Positions 53,994-64,000 of a stretch of 64,000 nt of DNA are shown piece after piece; positions within the stretch are counted from its first letter, which is position 1, and each line of letters opens with the position of its first letter. Origin of the DNA: Bradysia coprophila. Taxonomy: Eukaryota > Arthropoda > Insecta > Diptera > Sciaridae. The DNA is taken from positions 990,714 through 1,054,713 of the forward strand of contig NW_023503408.1 in the NCBI RefSeq assembly GCF_014529535.1, written 5' to 3'. The notes under the pieces were generated by a model. The model had not been told where the DNA came from and made no database searches. It was given only the letters and a program-made list of their open reading frames with translations. A program made the position numbers and the translations under genes.

Positions 53994-54728
53994 TGAAATG
54001 TTATGCAAAACTGAATTGTTTGTCCCAATATTTTGCTTGTAAACACGTTCACTTGAGTAATTATCAACGAATTTCTAATTTTTTTATCGACGCAGAATTA
54101 AATTCCTGAGGTTCAGCTCGAATATGGGCTATGTGGGATTAAGAATCTAGAAGCTTTTCCTTAAAACCATATTTTAAACTGTTGGAAATTCAAGCAATCG
54201 AAAAAGATTACTTTGATGTTTGAGTTTGTCGGTTAGTTATATCTAGATATATATACCAAAGCATGTTAGGGTGGTTCAAATTTCCCTGAAGGCGAGGAAA
54301 TCGAAAATTGTTATTGAAAAATGGACAAAAATGACATTTTAAAAATGTTTAAAGACGTAAATTTTGTGTTTCTATGTATTTCTTACAATTTCAAAGCAAT
54401 CTAAACAAGAAAGCAAAAGAAAAAAAATTTGACCAAAAAATCGGTCTAAGAATCCTATGCAAAACCATGCATTTTTTCATGAAAAATGAATGTGGCGCCT
54501 ACACTTTGCAAAATACAATTATGTTTTCTTCGGAAAAATTGTAGCAAATGACATAGAGAACAATATTACCAAAAAAATTTTTACTTTGGAACATGTTTAA
54601 GAAATTATTTAACTTTAACCTTAAATTTAAAACATCAATTTGAAGAAAAGTCGGAAAAGTCTTAAACGATTTGGAAAATTCGGAAAATCTAACTGCGCCA
54701 AAAAAAACTATGAACCTTTACCTTTAAA
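53994..54728. other. AT-rich, no gene recognised
   Basis: Long A/T runs; no supported frame. Confidence 0.45.
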
Positions 54729-54856
54729 ATGAGCTATCGCACGCATCTCTCTGTTTCACACAGCCCTGTCAATAATTCAACAAAGCCACCTCTGCACTTA
54801 AACTTTGAAGGGGTGTGGAGGGGAAGGGTGAGGTGGAATTTTTTGTCTCTTCTTCA

Positions 54857-55540
54857 GAAAACTATATCTTCGATGTCCCCAACAACCTCCAATCACTCGT
54901 TTGCTGGAACTCGCTCGGTAAAGATTCATTGCGTTATCGACTTCGCGGTTTTCGCGTTTGGAAGATATAGAGGATACAAATTGCAACCAAATAACATAAC
55001 AGAAAATCAAACCAAACTTCCAAAACAACTGACATCAGTCAAAAACACTCAAAGAGTAAAAGTTATGCAAGTCCCTGGGCATACTTACAAAACAACTGAT
55101 ATCGCTGTAGGTGAAGCACTCTGCGTTTGTAATTTTTGCGTACAAGCGCAGAATGCGTCACCTACAGCGATATCAGTTGTCAAAAGACTTTTGATGGCCT
55201 GCTTGAGTCATTGACATATTAGTGTGTTAAATCTTAAAAATTTTTATGAATACAGCACAGCATATGAAAAAAAAAATTGGAGGTTTTGGTATCAGTGATT
55301 TGTGATGATTCGGAACTTTAAGAATAAGATTGTTTAAAAAATATATTCATAAAATTGACAGTCAAGCGACCTGACCCGCCCAAAAAGTGGGGCCTAGTGT
55401 AGATTGTGTCAGTTTCAAATTGTATTTGTATTAGGTACAGAAATCGAGTTCACAGGTAAATGCGTCACTTCTGCCTACAGCAGGTACATAAATCGAGATC
55501 ACAAGGAAATGAGAGTTACTTGTTTTCCTAGTAGGTGCAG
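54857..55540 (+). repeat. Repeat family W, copy 1
   Basis: Direct duplicate of 56805-57553. Shared landmarks: CTTCAGAAAACTATATCTTC, CACTCAAAGAGTAAAAGT and GGCCTAGTGTAGATTGTGTC. Lacks the right half of the hairpin present in copy 2. The 161-codon open frame across it (54729-55214) has no domain and is interrupted in the other copy. Confidence 0.8.
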
Positions 55541-55898
55541 AAATATATTTCTTGTACCTAGCAAGTACAATCTTTTTGAATATTGAGGTCGATAAAGTAG
55601 AAAAGTTATGCAAAGTTTCCCATTCTTTTTTCAGTTTCTTCAACCCACAACCCGCCTAAACGCAAGTAAAATTTGGTAAATATGCCATTCAAAAATCAAG
55701 TACTTCAATGTCTACGAAGCAAACGTAAATTCAACATGTGAAATTTGTGAAAGGGGAGACAAGTTTCAAACGTTTTTTTTACGTAAGTGTATTAATGGAT
55801 TGGTAGAAATTAAATTGTACGACCAGAAACGTTTTTTTTTTGGAATTTCTAAAACATACATATTCTTTCGTCCGACTGTACTGACGGCTTGTTTTTTC
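55541..55898. other. No gene recognised
   Basis: Spacer between W1 and the 41-bp repeat. Confidence 0.4.
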
Positions 55899-56020
55899 TG
55901 ACCCCATTCGAAACGGGTGTACACAGACACGATTTTTTTTCTGACCCCGTTCGAACCAGGTGTACACAGACACAAATTTTTTTTTGACCCCATTCGAACC
56001 AGGTGTACACAGAAACAATT
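55899..56020. repeat. ~41-bp tandem repeat, 3 units
   Basis: TGACCCCATTCGAA then CAGGTGTACACAGACACAA, three times, each followed by a T-run of 7-10. Confidence 0.88.
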
Positions 56021-56797
56021 TTTAGACCCGTACGAAGTACTGGGGTCTTATAGGTTTACGCATACGTTTGTAGCACGTCGAATTGGACTCCGTGAGTAGG
56101 GGTAAACCTATTGTAGTTGTCCAGAGATGCCGAATCCGCAAAAAAAATCATGTCCGTCTGTCCGTCTGTCTGTGGGTTCTCTAACTTGAGTAAAACGCAT
56201 CCGATTTTGAAAATTCTTTTTTTTCCCGTTTGGTAATGTCAAAAGACAGGCTAAGTTCGAAGATGAGTGGTTTTGGATCGACCCCTCCCGAGCTGTGGCC
56301 CAATAAGTGCTTTACGGTTTTTCAAAGATGTCTCCGGACATTTAAACGTTACACTTTGAAGTGATACGTCAAAGAAAAGGTATTTACAATACCGATCGAC
56401 AAAAAAAAAGTTTATGGAAATCGGATGACCGACTCGTGAGTTAGACCCCTTGGTGTGAAACAGGCACAGGGCGGCAAGCAGTTTTTGCTTGTAGGTCGGC
56501 CACATTTGAACATATTTCGTCTGTTTTAGATTTATTAGATAGGTATTGACCGTACCAATCAGGGAAAAAAAGTTTTTGAAACTATGTTCTCCGGAGCGTG
56601 AGCTAGGTCTCTTGGAGTGAGCTCTTATCTGGCTACTCGGCCGTACAGTGAACGTGGAGTATTTTGTCAATATCTCGAGTAAGTTTTGACCGAATTTCAT
56701 GATTTTTTTTGTTTGAAAGGTATTAACGAATGTAAAGCGTCGGTAAAATTTCCGGTCTCCTAACAAAATGGCTGCCGGTGGCCATATTGGATTTTAA
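56021..56797 (+). mobile_element. Modular repeat family Y, copy Y5 (3'-truncated)
   Basis: Starts TTAGACCCGTACGAAGTACT with the CTGT/CCGT microsatellite at 56149-56173, and stops at CCATATTGGATTTT where W2 begins. Confidence 0.7.
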
Positions 56798-56804
56798 TAT
56801 TTCT

Positions 56805-57553
56805 TCTTCAGAAAACTATATCTTCGATGTCCCCAACAACCTCCAATCACTCGTTTGCTGGAATTCGCTCGGTAAAGATTCATTGCGTTATCGACTTCGC
56901 GGTTTTCGCGTTTGGAAGATATAGAGGATACAAATTGCAACCAAATAACATAACAGAAAATCAAACCAAACTTCCAAAACAACTGATATCAGTCAAAAAC
57001 ACTCAAAGAGTAAAAGTGATGCAAATCCCTGGACATACTTACAAAACAACTGATATCGCTGTAGGTGAAGCACTCTGCGTTTGTAATTTTTGCGTACAAG
57101 CACAGAAAGCGACACCTACTGCGATATCAGTTGTTTTAAAAGTATGCACAGGGACTTGCGTCACTTTTACTCTTTGAGTGTTTTTGACTGATTGAGAACA
57201 CAAAAGACTTTTGATGGCCTGCTTGAGTCATTGACATATTAGTGTGTTAAATCTTAAAATTTTTTATGAATACAGCACATCATATGAAAAAAAAATTGGA
57301 GGTTTTGGTATCAGTGATTTGTGATGATTCGGAACTTTAAGAATAAGATTGTTTAAAAAATATATTCATAAAATTGACAGTCAAGGGACCTGACCCGCCC
57401 AAAAAGTGGGGCCTAGTGTAGATTGTGTCAGTTTCAAATTGTATTTGTATTAGGTACAGAAATTGAGATCACAAGTAAATGCGTCACTTCTGCCTACAGC
57501 TGGTACAGAAATCGAGATCACAAGGAAATGAGAGTTACTTGTTTTCCTAGTAG
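56805..57553 (+). repeat. Repeat family W, copy 2
   Basis: Direct copy of 54857-55540 with a complete internal foldback (56988-57192). Mostly a few percent different from copy 1 by eye. Confidence 0.8.
56988..57192. mobile_element. Foldback element inside W2
   Basis: ATCAGTCAAAAACACTCAAA pairs with TTTGAGTGTTTTTGACTGAT. Inner arms pair through CAACTGATATCGCTGTAGGT. In W1 the same hairpin stops after the inner arms. Confidence 0.8.
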
Positions 57554-57689
57554 GGCAGGCATAGGGCAGGCAACAAAATAAATTGTAGAAATATAATTAA
57601 GAGACTGACGATATAATACCATTACACTACTATGATTTCAATTAAGTAATTTTTTTATTATATGCAAAATAGAGTGGTAGAATTTGGTA

Positions 57690-58309
57690 GAATTAGTATC
57701 TTCATTCATCGAAGCCTGTGCAACATAACGCCACAAATTGTAACCGACCTCGTCACTACTGAACTTCATCATTTCCTCGTCGCTCGAATTCCTTCAATAG
57801 ACACAAATGAGGCAATTCCGTACAACAGACCTCGTCTTCGACGCACTAGAAAAAACTTGTCTGAATCTGCCCAACTGTCAAGTCAACGTAACGAAAAATC
57901 AAAAGGAAACGAATTTGCTCGAAACGCATGGATACGGTCTATTAAATGCCATTGATAGAGATGTCATCACCCGCCGAGCATCTGGAACAATTCTGGATCT
58001 TGTAGCCACCACCTTGTTACACTTCCGGTACAAAGACTCAATTGTTCGTCAACAATCGTCCCATCATGCCATTGTCTACACTTCGGTATATACAAACCAT
58101 GCATGAGCAACGAGTCCAACATTGACTGCGGCAATGATTTGAATCGGAATCGAGCACAGATTTACATCGACAGAGCAATTTTCGTGAAGGTAACAAATGA
58201 CAGGCTTAAAGCCGAATTCTATGCAAAGAAAATTGAAAGTACCGCTGGCGACAGCCGTACAATGTGGAAGGTCTACAAGGAAATATTGTTTAATCAACAT
58301 CAGCAATAG
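57690..58309 (+). pseudogene. LINE endonuclease fragment, frameshifted
   Basis: First part GRISIFIHRSLCNITPQIVT then ELHHFLVARIPSIDT. After a frameshift near 57800 comes ETNLLETHGYGLLNAIDRDV, ITRRASGTILDLVATTLLHF and YKDSIVRQQSSHHAIVYTSV, where SHH replaces the catalytic SDH. After a stop, the linker LKAEFYAKKIESTAGDSRTM and WKVYKEILFN follow. This is the endonuclease-to-RT linker of a Jockey-type LINE; no RT follows. Confidence 0.8.
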
Positions 58310-58454
58310 AATGATACAACCATTATAGCGTGCCGATTACATCGTCTCGTTATCTCTTATATAAAACACAAACGCATCAAATAAATTCGTAGTTTAAAGT
58401 AGGGAAATGTGTATTATACAAATATCTAAAGAAAATAAGGAAAATTCAAATTAA

Positions 58455-58667
58455 GCTCAATCGAAACTCTACATCAACACCGACATCTACCGGCTGGCGC
58501 ATCAAGGAATCATCGAAGTATTCGAAAATGAAGAAAGTTCGAGTAATGGAAGTGACGATTGTCAAAGTATTTTCTCAGCTTATCAAAAGACGGTCTCTCT
58601 TTCTCTTTTTCGTGCCGGCTATATCCAACCATATTGTCCAAAAATAATTTACACAAATTTGACATAA
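58455..58667 (+). other. Unassigned 70-codon open frame
   Basis: Opens right after TAA and reads LYINTDIYRLAHQGIIEVFE, then an acidic/Ser patch and FRAGYIQPYCPKIIYT. Protein-like composition but no ATG near the start and no recognised domain. Possibly an exon. Confidence 0.25.
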
Positions 58668-59605
58668 AGGCCATTTCATCTAAAGTCGGTGTAAATTAAA
58701 ACGTTTCGGATGAATAAATGCCATTCGATTGTAATTATCAAAATCGTGGTCTAAAATCATTTAATCGCATCCACTTCGATGTTGACCAGATATGTCAAAA
58801 CTTTCAATTTAGCTGAATTATTTTGTCCGGCTAGAGTAACTTTAATGACCGTCCGGTCGGCGCAATAAAATAGTTTTTCTCTTCATTCTAGAGATAATAG
58901 ATTGAATTGACTTTGTGCAAAGAAAACTGAAATTAGTTATTCGCATGACGGTTGAGTTTAAAATTTGGTTGCTTTGGTTCAAAAAAAGCATTACCGTAAA
59001 GTGATGCTATTGCGTGATGCTATTGACGGTATTGACACAATTCCCGGCTTTTTAAATTCGTCACAAACGCACGCTGTGAAATTCTCGAAATTTTTGTGCG
59101 AACGAGTGATTGCAAACAAAATGAAAATTCCGGTGCTTTAAATAAACTATTACGGCTTTCTATAATGAATGTTCTGCTTAAGGAGCCAACAGACATGATA
59201 AAATGTTGCATATGCATTGAAAAGGTGCACTGGCACTATTTGGACACGATAATCACATCTGTTGTCGACAGCAACGACAAGAATGAGTGATGACCTTCTG
59301 TTAGCATGTCCTTTTTACAGCAAAACGTATATTAAAACAAAAGTAGTGCAAGATTCTGTATCAAACACTCGGTGATACTTTGAACAAAAGAAGTAACAGA
59401 TTTAAGCATGATACGTCTGCCGTTTCTAAAAGTTTAATCTGGACACTTCGTTATGACGTACAACATTAGTAATTGGCCCTAGTAGTTGTCGCACTATGTG
59501 CTTGGGACTGACATTGTTTCAGGAAGTCCAAAAAAGCGGCGTGAGTTAGATCTTAGGGAATAATCCGCCGATTTTTGTGATTATTTTGTGTTACGTAAGG
59601 AATAG
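58668..59605. other. No gene recognised
   Basis: AT-rich; small frames without support. Confidence 0.45.
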
Positions 59606-59608
59606 ATT

Positions 59609-59899
59609 TCTCTATCGTCCCCGATGTTGGTCATGACTTTTGTTTTCGATAAGTTCATCTTGAGGCCAACATCGGGGACGATAGAGAAATCAAAATTGGT
59701 GACACTGTCATTGAACGAGTCGACAGCTGTGTATATCTAGGACATAAACTCAAGTTAGGCCTGGACAACCAGACTGCAGAAATAAGTCGTAGGATTGGTC
59801 TTGCATGGGCAGCGTTCGGAAAACTCAGACTAATTTTCAAAAGCAAAATGAATAATAGTCTGAAACGCAAAGTTTTCGACACTTGTGTCCTTCCAGTGA
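59609..59899. mobile_element. RTE-clade LINE, copy H (inverted junction)
   Basis: 59609-59668 is RTE sequence in minus orientation and 59666-59899 in plus orientation, joined so that TCTCTATCGTCCCCGATGTT appears twice as an inverted repeat. The plus part stops inside the ORF after CTTCCAGTG without a tail. Confidence 0.88.
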
Positions 59900-59905
59900 C
59901 CAACG

Positions 59906-60265
59906 TTACAATAGTTCCACTTTTTTTAGTTTCACTTTTTTCGTGGAACTATAAAAAGTGAAACTATCTTCACCCTGCATATATGCAGCGTTACAATAGT
60001 TTCACTTTCTAGATTTCAGATTCGTAGATATCTAGACTTTCCAGCCTAAAAAAGTGGAACTATTGTAACACTGCATATATGCAGGGTGAAGATAGTTTCA
60101 CTTTTTATAGTTCCACTTTTTTTAGGCAACTGTCAAAAGTGAAACTATCTTCACTTTGCATATATATAGTGTTACAATAGTTCCACTTTTTTAGTTCCAC
60201 TTTTTTCTTGAACGTGAAACTGTCTTCACCCTGCATATATGCAAGGTTACAATAGTTCCACTTTT
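59906..60265. repeat. Ladder of interlocking inverted repeats
   Basis: GTTACAATAGTTCCACTTTT and its complement, and AGTGAAACTATCTTCACCCT followed by GCATATATGC, recur about five times in alternating orientation. Several mutually exclusive hairpins are possible. Confidence 0.85.
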
Positions 60266-61137
60266 CTAATTTCCTTTAAAGGTTTACTTAGAATGAATAT
60301 GATTTGGAACCGTTAACACAGTTTTCGTCACGAATGTTGTCATACTCGACGGTTCACGTTTGGGTTTGTGAAACAAAGTGGCACGTTACGGTCTTGCTGT
60401 AAGGTAGTTGTTAAAAATGGTCGATGTAATTTTGTTGTATTAATCTAAGTCAGCATGTAAAATGCAAATGCTAAGTCAAGTTCCTCTAGAAACTTACCAT
60501 TTTCAGTGTGAAGAATTGATAGATAGTAGACACACGTAGTCTTAAATCGTTTCCTATCATCAATTAAGTCTGTTATTAACGGATCCAGCTTTAAACTAGA
60601 CATTTTTAAAGCTCTTGCTGTGTTGTAATAAGTTCAAAATAAACGTATTTTATAATAAAATCGAGTCGAACTTATTGCTATAAAAAGTGATAAAAAAACT
60701 AGTCTAGAGATCCCGGATCGTTTTCAACATTTCGAGCCGAAGGTGAAACACGACAAAACAAAAAAGATTCCCATGAAGCGTTTTTGCGTGTTGTGCGAAA
60801 ATTATACATGCCGCTCGTACTTTACTCTTTCAAAAGAAAAATTTTAAGGAGCGAATGAAGAAACTATTCTTGCCGAGGCACGAACTTGGGACCCCCTGAC
60901 TACAAGTCGAAAATCGATCCAATCATTGGACAACATTTATTGATAAAGTGATGTAAAATTTAAACTTATATGTACCATAGCGTGATCTAAGTCCCACGGC
61001 CGTACAGTGTAAATGGCGTTAATCATCTTCTTTTTATTAGTTTATTGGTAGGCGATATAAAAAGACTGATAAAGCAACCAGTAAAAAAACGATCTTTTCA
61101 AAAAAATAAATATTACTATAGATAAAAGTCATCTACT
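60266..61137. other. No gene recognised
   Basis: AT-rich, with no supported frame or repeat. Confidence 0.45.
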
Positions 61138-61505
61138 CTAATTGTTCCTAATGTCCCCCCCCAGCATGTATGCAGCGTTGCCTCTTTGAATTGCATTTTT
61201 TTTTTCAATTAAATAGTCGGTCAAACGCGGTTCCCCTGAAGCAGCCTTCATAATTGTTCCTAATTTCTTAATGGAATTCATCGTTGCTGGCCCCAAACTT
61301 TCAAAAGCTAATGATCGACCGCTGTTTCTTACTAGATTCATTGACATATGAAGGCGCTAATGTATTTCCTACTGTTACATCCCATATAAGTGATTTTCCG
61401 TGACTCCATGGAATCAACGTCATTCCATCCGGCCTTTTACTATCATCTCTAGAAATACCTGGTGGCTGTAAAATGTTTGGAAATCCTGCTGAAGAGAATG
61501 CATGA
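61138..61505 (-). pseudogene. Retroelement C-terminal PD-(D/E)XK-like domain fragment
   Basis: Minus strand: [20 protein letters not shown], then [20 protein letters not shown] and SYVNESS. After a frameshift near 61350 it continues ESLGPATMNSIKKLGTIMKA, SGEPRLTDYL and KKNAIQRGNAAYMLGG. The RPDG...WDVTV layout and the final LGP...QRGNA block match a C-terminal domain that I know from uncharacterised retroelement proteins of invertebrates. Calling it nuclease-like rests on the RPD and WD spacing and is an inference. No RT is adjacent. Confidence 0.6.
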
Positions 61506-61557
61506 GAAAAATATTGTTACCGCCGTCATGCTGAGCTGTTATCTTCAGGGACTATTT

Positions 61558-61770
61558 TGGGGAATATTATTGGAAAAATAAGGAAAATAGAGAAAATAGG
61601 GAAAATCGGGAAAATTAAGGAAAACAGGGAAAAAAATAGTGAAAATTGGGAAAAGATTGATGAAAATTTTCCCTGTTTTCCTTATTTTTCCTATGTTCCC
61701 AATTTTTCTGTTTTTCTTAATTTTTCCTATTTTCCCAATTTTCAAAATTTTCTTTTTTTTTCCAAATTAG
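61558..61770. repeat. Purine/pyrimidine mirror tract (GGGAAAAT/TTTTCCC)
   Basis: A purine-rich half (AGGAAAATAGGGAAAATCGG type) is followed by a pyrimidine-rich complement, so the tract folds back near 61665. A similar purine half recurs at 62700-62775. Confidence 0.75.
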
Positions 61771-62494
61771 TTTCTGACCTTAAGTCGAACAGTGTATCAA
61801 ATAAACAATTCAATGAAAAAAAACTACTTTGTGAGACATTGGGCGTAGGGTAATCTGGCACGTCATACAAATTGATGGTGTGCCCATACTATGATCGTGT
61901 GTGACAGATTCCCCGATGCCGGTTAATTGTTCTATCAATTTTTATGATTTTAACGAAAAGTAAGGTTGATTTTATTCAATGTGTTGTCATGGTCACATTC
62001 TCTGTTGTTTTTTATTTGAATTCGACTATAGATTTTCATCACGAAAATAGTTTAACTCATCACCATTTGTTTAAGACTGAACGACGAAACGCTGCACCGT
62101 TTGTGCGTTCTTTCACTTAAAAAATAAAGAAGTTATCACATTTTCGTTTTCAACAGATTCTACATAAATTCTAGATCCACAAATTTGACAGTCTTTATAT
62201 TGAATGGGTTTTGTCCCAGTAAACTGGTCATTATGCGTGTGCGACAAATATTTCAACTAGGAATAAATTCAAAAATTGCATACAATATAACAGCTGTCAA
62301 AATCTGTGGGCTTAGAAATATCAGATCCTACATGAAACAAAAATGTGAAAATACCTTTTCAAAAAGAATAAAAACGTTTTAAAATGTCATAACCATCATT
62401 ATAAGTCAAAACTCTTGAAGCGACAATAAATTAATGAATTTTGCTAGTAATTTTTGTGGAAGTGTTTTTGTTACTCAAATCATAATTTCTTGTC
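61771..62494. other. No gene recognised
   Basis: Nothing supported. Confidence 0.4.
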
Positions 62495-62585
62495 AATACC
62501 GAAAATCCCGGTATCAATCCCGGGATTCAGATTTAAAATCCCGAATCCCGGTATTGCAAAAACCGTCCGGGATTGCATTCCCTAC
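62495..62585. repeat. ATCCCGGTAT/CCCGGGATT mini-palindromes
   Basis: AATCCCGGTATCAATCCCGG, AATCCCGAATCCCGGTATTG and CCGGGATTGCATTCCC follow each other and form short hairpins. Confidence 0.65.
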
Positions 62586-62799
62586 AGCTATGTCTCACAA
62601 AATATTTTTTTAATGTAAAATTCACTGTTTCGAATTTAAAAAATGCTTGTTTGAATGTTTGATACACTATTCTATTTTAGGTGAGAAGGCAATATTTGGA
62701 AAAAAAATTCAGGAAAATAGGGAAAATTGAGGAAAACAGGAAAAATTAGGAAAATTAAGAAAAATAGGAAAAATTCGAGGGGTGACTCACTTCTAGATT

Positions 62800-62915
62800 A
62801 AATGGATTAAATGGTATTAAATGGATTTAATGGATTAAATGGATTAAATGGATTAAATGGATTAAATGGATTAAATGGAATAAAAATTGGATTAAATGGA
62901 TTAAATAGGAAAAAA
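62800..62915. repeat. GGATTAAAT tandem repeat
   Basis: About 11 units of a 9-bp word GGATTAAAT with TGGTATT and GGAATAAAAATT variants. Three or four more units lie at 63043-63068. Confidence 0.9.
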
Positions 62916-63108
62916 GTTCATTTTACCAAATACTGTAAAAGTCTTAAAAATGGTTGATTTTGATCGAACCACGTACTACAACTCATACTACAATGTTAAA
63001 AAGCGAAAAAATCCACTTTTAGGAGTTTTTGGTGTAAAGTCGATTAAATGGATTAAATGGATTAAATAAATTTAATACCATTTTTAACAAAAAAAATTTT
63101 CCTATACC

Positions 63109-64000
63109 TCTTCTTCTTCTTCTTCTTCTTTTTCAGCCTGTTTCTATCCACTGCTGGATGTAGGCCTCTCCAACTTCTTTCCATTTCGTACGATCCATTG
63201 CCATTTGCTGCCAGTTTGTACCTGCAATATTCTTAATTCCGTTTGTCCATCTCTCTGGTGGTCTACCTATAGCTCGTCTTTTATATGGTCGCCAGTTCAT
63301 GATCTTTTTGGTCCAACGTTCGTCTGTCCTTCTTGCAATATGTCCCGCCCAGCTCCATTTCAGAGATGCTATTCTTTCCATGACATCAACGACCCTGGTT
63401 TGTTGTCGAATCCATTTATTCGTCATTCTGTCTCTGAGTGTTATTCCGAGCATACTCCGTTCCATGGCTCTTTGTGTCACTCTCAATTTATCTTCGGATG
63501 CTTTCGTTAAAGTTAACGTTTCCGCTCCATAAGTGAGCACTGGAAGGACACAAGTGTCGAAAACTTTGCGTTTGAGACTATTATTCATTTTGCTTTTGAA
63601 AATTAGTCTGAGTTTTCCGAACGCTGCCCATGCAAGACCAATCCTACGTCTTATTTCTGCAGTTTGGTTGTCCAGACCTAACTTCAGTTTATGTCCTAGA
63701 TATACATAGCTGTCGACTCGTTCAATGACAGTGTCACCAATTTTGATTTCTCTATCGTCCCCGATGTTGGTCATGACTTTTGTTTTCGATAAGTTCATCT
63801 TGAGGCCAACTTTGCTCGCCTCTTCACTTAACTGTTGTAGCATAAGCTGAGCCTGACCTAGATTCGCTGCTATCGGTACAATGTCATCAGCGAAGCGGAG
63901 ATTGCTCAGGTACTCTCCATTTATCTTTATTCCCATTTTACTCCAGTTTAACTTCCTAAAAATACTCTGCAGAATCGCCGTGAATAATTTCGGTGAAATG
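63109..64000 (-). mobile_element. RTE-clade LINE, copy I (runs off window)
   Basis: (TTC)n tail from 63109. The 267-codon C-terminal frame (63133-63936) is open and includes YLSNLRFADDIVPIA. It shares distinguishing bases with copy F (ATTTATTCGTC, TTCCGAGCATA), so F and I are the closest pair. The 5' end is beyond 64000. Confidence 0.93.

Noticed and set aside
54729-55214. 161-codon open frame
   Set aside because: Lies in repeat W; the duplicate copy has stops and the frame crosses a hairpin.
1-64000. tRNA and rRNA genes
   Set aside because: I looked for tRNA-like GTTCRA arms and rRNA core words and saw none that fold convincingly; a covariance search was not possible.

Overview
The window looks like a repeat-dense stretch of an insect genome, most likely a dipteran. 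The evidence is host genes with short GT-AG introns, TATA boxes and AATAAA signals, an insect odorant receptor, and insect-type RTE, CR1/Jockey-like, Penelope-like and BEL/Pao retroelements. A sciarid-like lower fly is my guess; nothing in the sequence proves it. Real host genes are few. (1) A complete 11-exon beta-mannosidase gene lies at 4087-9422 (+). Splicing by hand gives 1001 codons with both catalytic glutamates and an unusual poly-Asp plus hydrophobic C-terminal tail. (2) A small secreted six-cysteine, knottin-like peptide gene lies at 21014-21217 (-), with a TATA box and a 5'UTR intron. (3) A complete four-exon odorant receptor lies at 35567-36920 (-), 391 codons. (4) The last exon of an RRM protein lies at 53304-53543 (-). 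A few exon-like open frames remain unassigned.

The rest is mainly mobile DNA. One RTE-clade LINE occurs nine times (A-I: 1119, 11415, 24282, 33810, 38118, 47243, 52549, 59609, 63109). It always has a (GAA)n 3' tail, and seven copies have readable target-site duplications of 6-11 bp. A near-pristine Penelope-like element (16103-19823) carries an intact 888-aa RT/GIY-YIG ORF, two almost identical pseudo-LTRs and the family's inverted tail; it sits inside an 18-bp satellite. Other retroelement remains are a CR1/Jockey-group element (28735-30835), RT or endonuclease fragments (1-745, 32003-32131, 51719-52090, 57690-58309), a BEL/Pao integrase end (40476-41112) and a retroelement C-terminal domain (61138-61505).

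The most striking theme is the abundance of long inverted repeats. They include a 2.6-kb TTAA-flanked foldback element (10085-12661) nested three deep with a hAT-like MITE and an RTE. There is also an LTR-like pair of identical 245-bp arms in inverted orientation bounded by a 5-bp duplication (50246-51467). Further foldbacks lie at 20038, 22701, 23380, 29539, 32525, 33125, 37471, 38918, 53841, 56988 and 59906. Two modular repeat families (here called Y and Z) carry a tetranucleotide microsatellite at a fixed internal position.

Layout: 0-4 kb RTE-A and an older RT; 4-9.5 kb beta-mannosidase with its first intron filled by nested repeats; 9.6-16 kb foldback and modular repeats; 16-20 kb Penelope element; 20-24 kb peptide gene and hairpins; 24-35 kb LINEs, MITEs and a kinase-derived pseudogene; 35.5-37 kb odorant receptor; 37.5-53 kb repeats, satellites, a second kinase pseudogene copy and the inverted LTR pair; 53-64 kb RRM exon, duplicated repeats and LINE remnants. 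No operon-like or pathway linkage between the host genes is visible.
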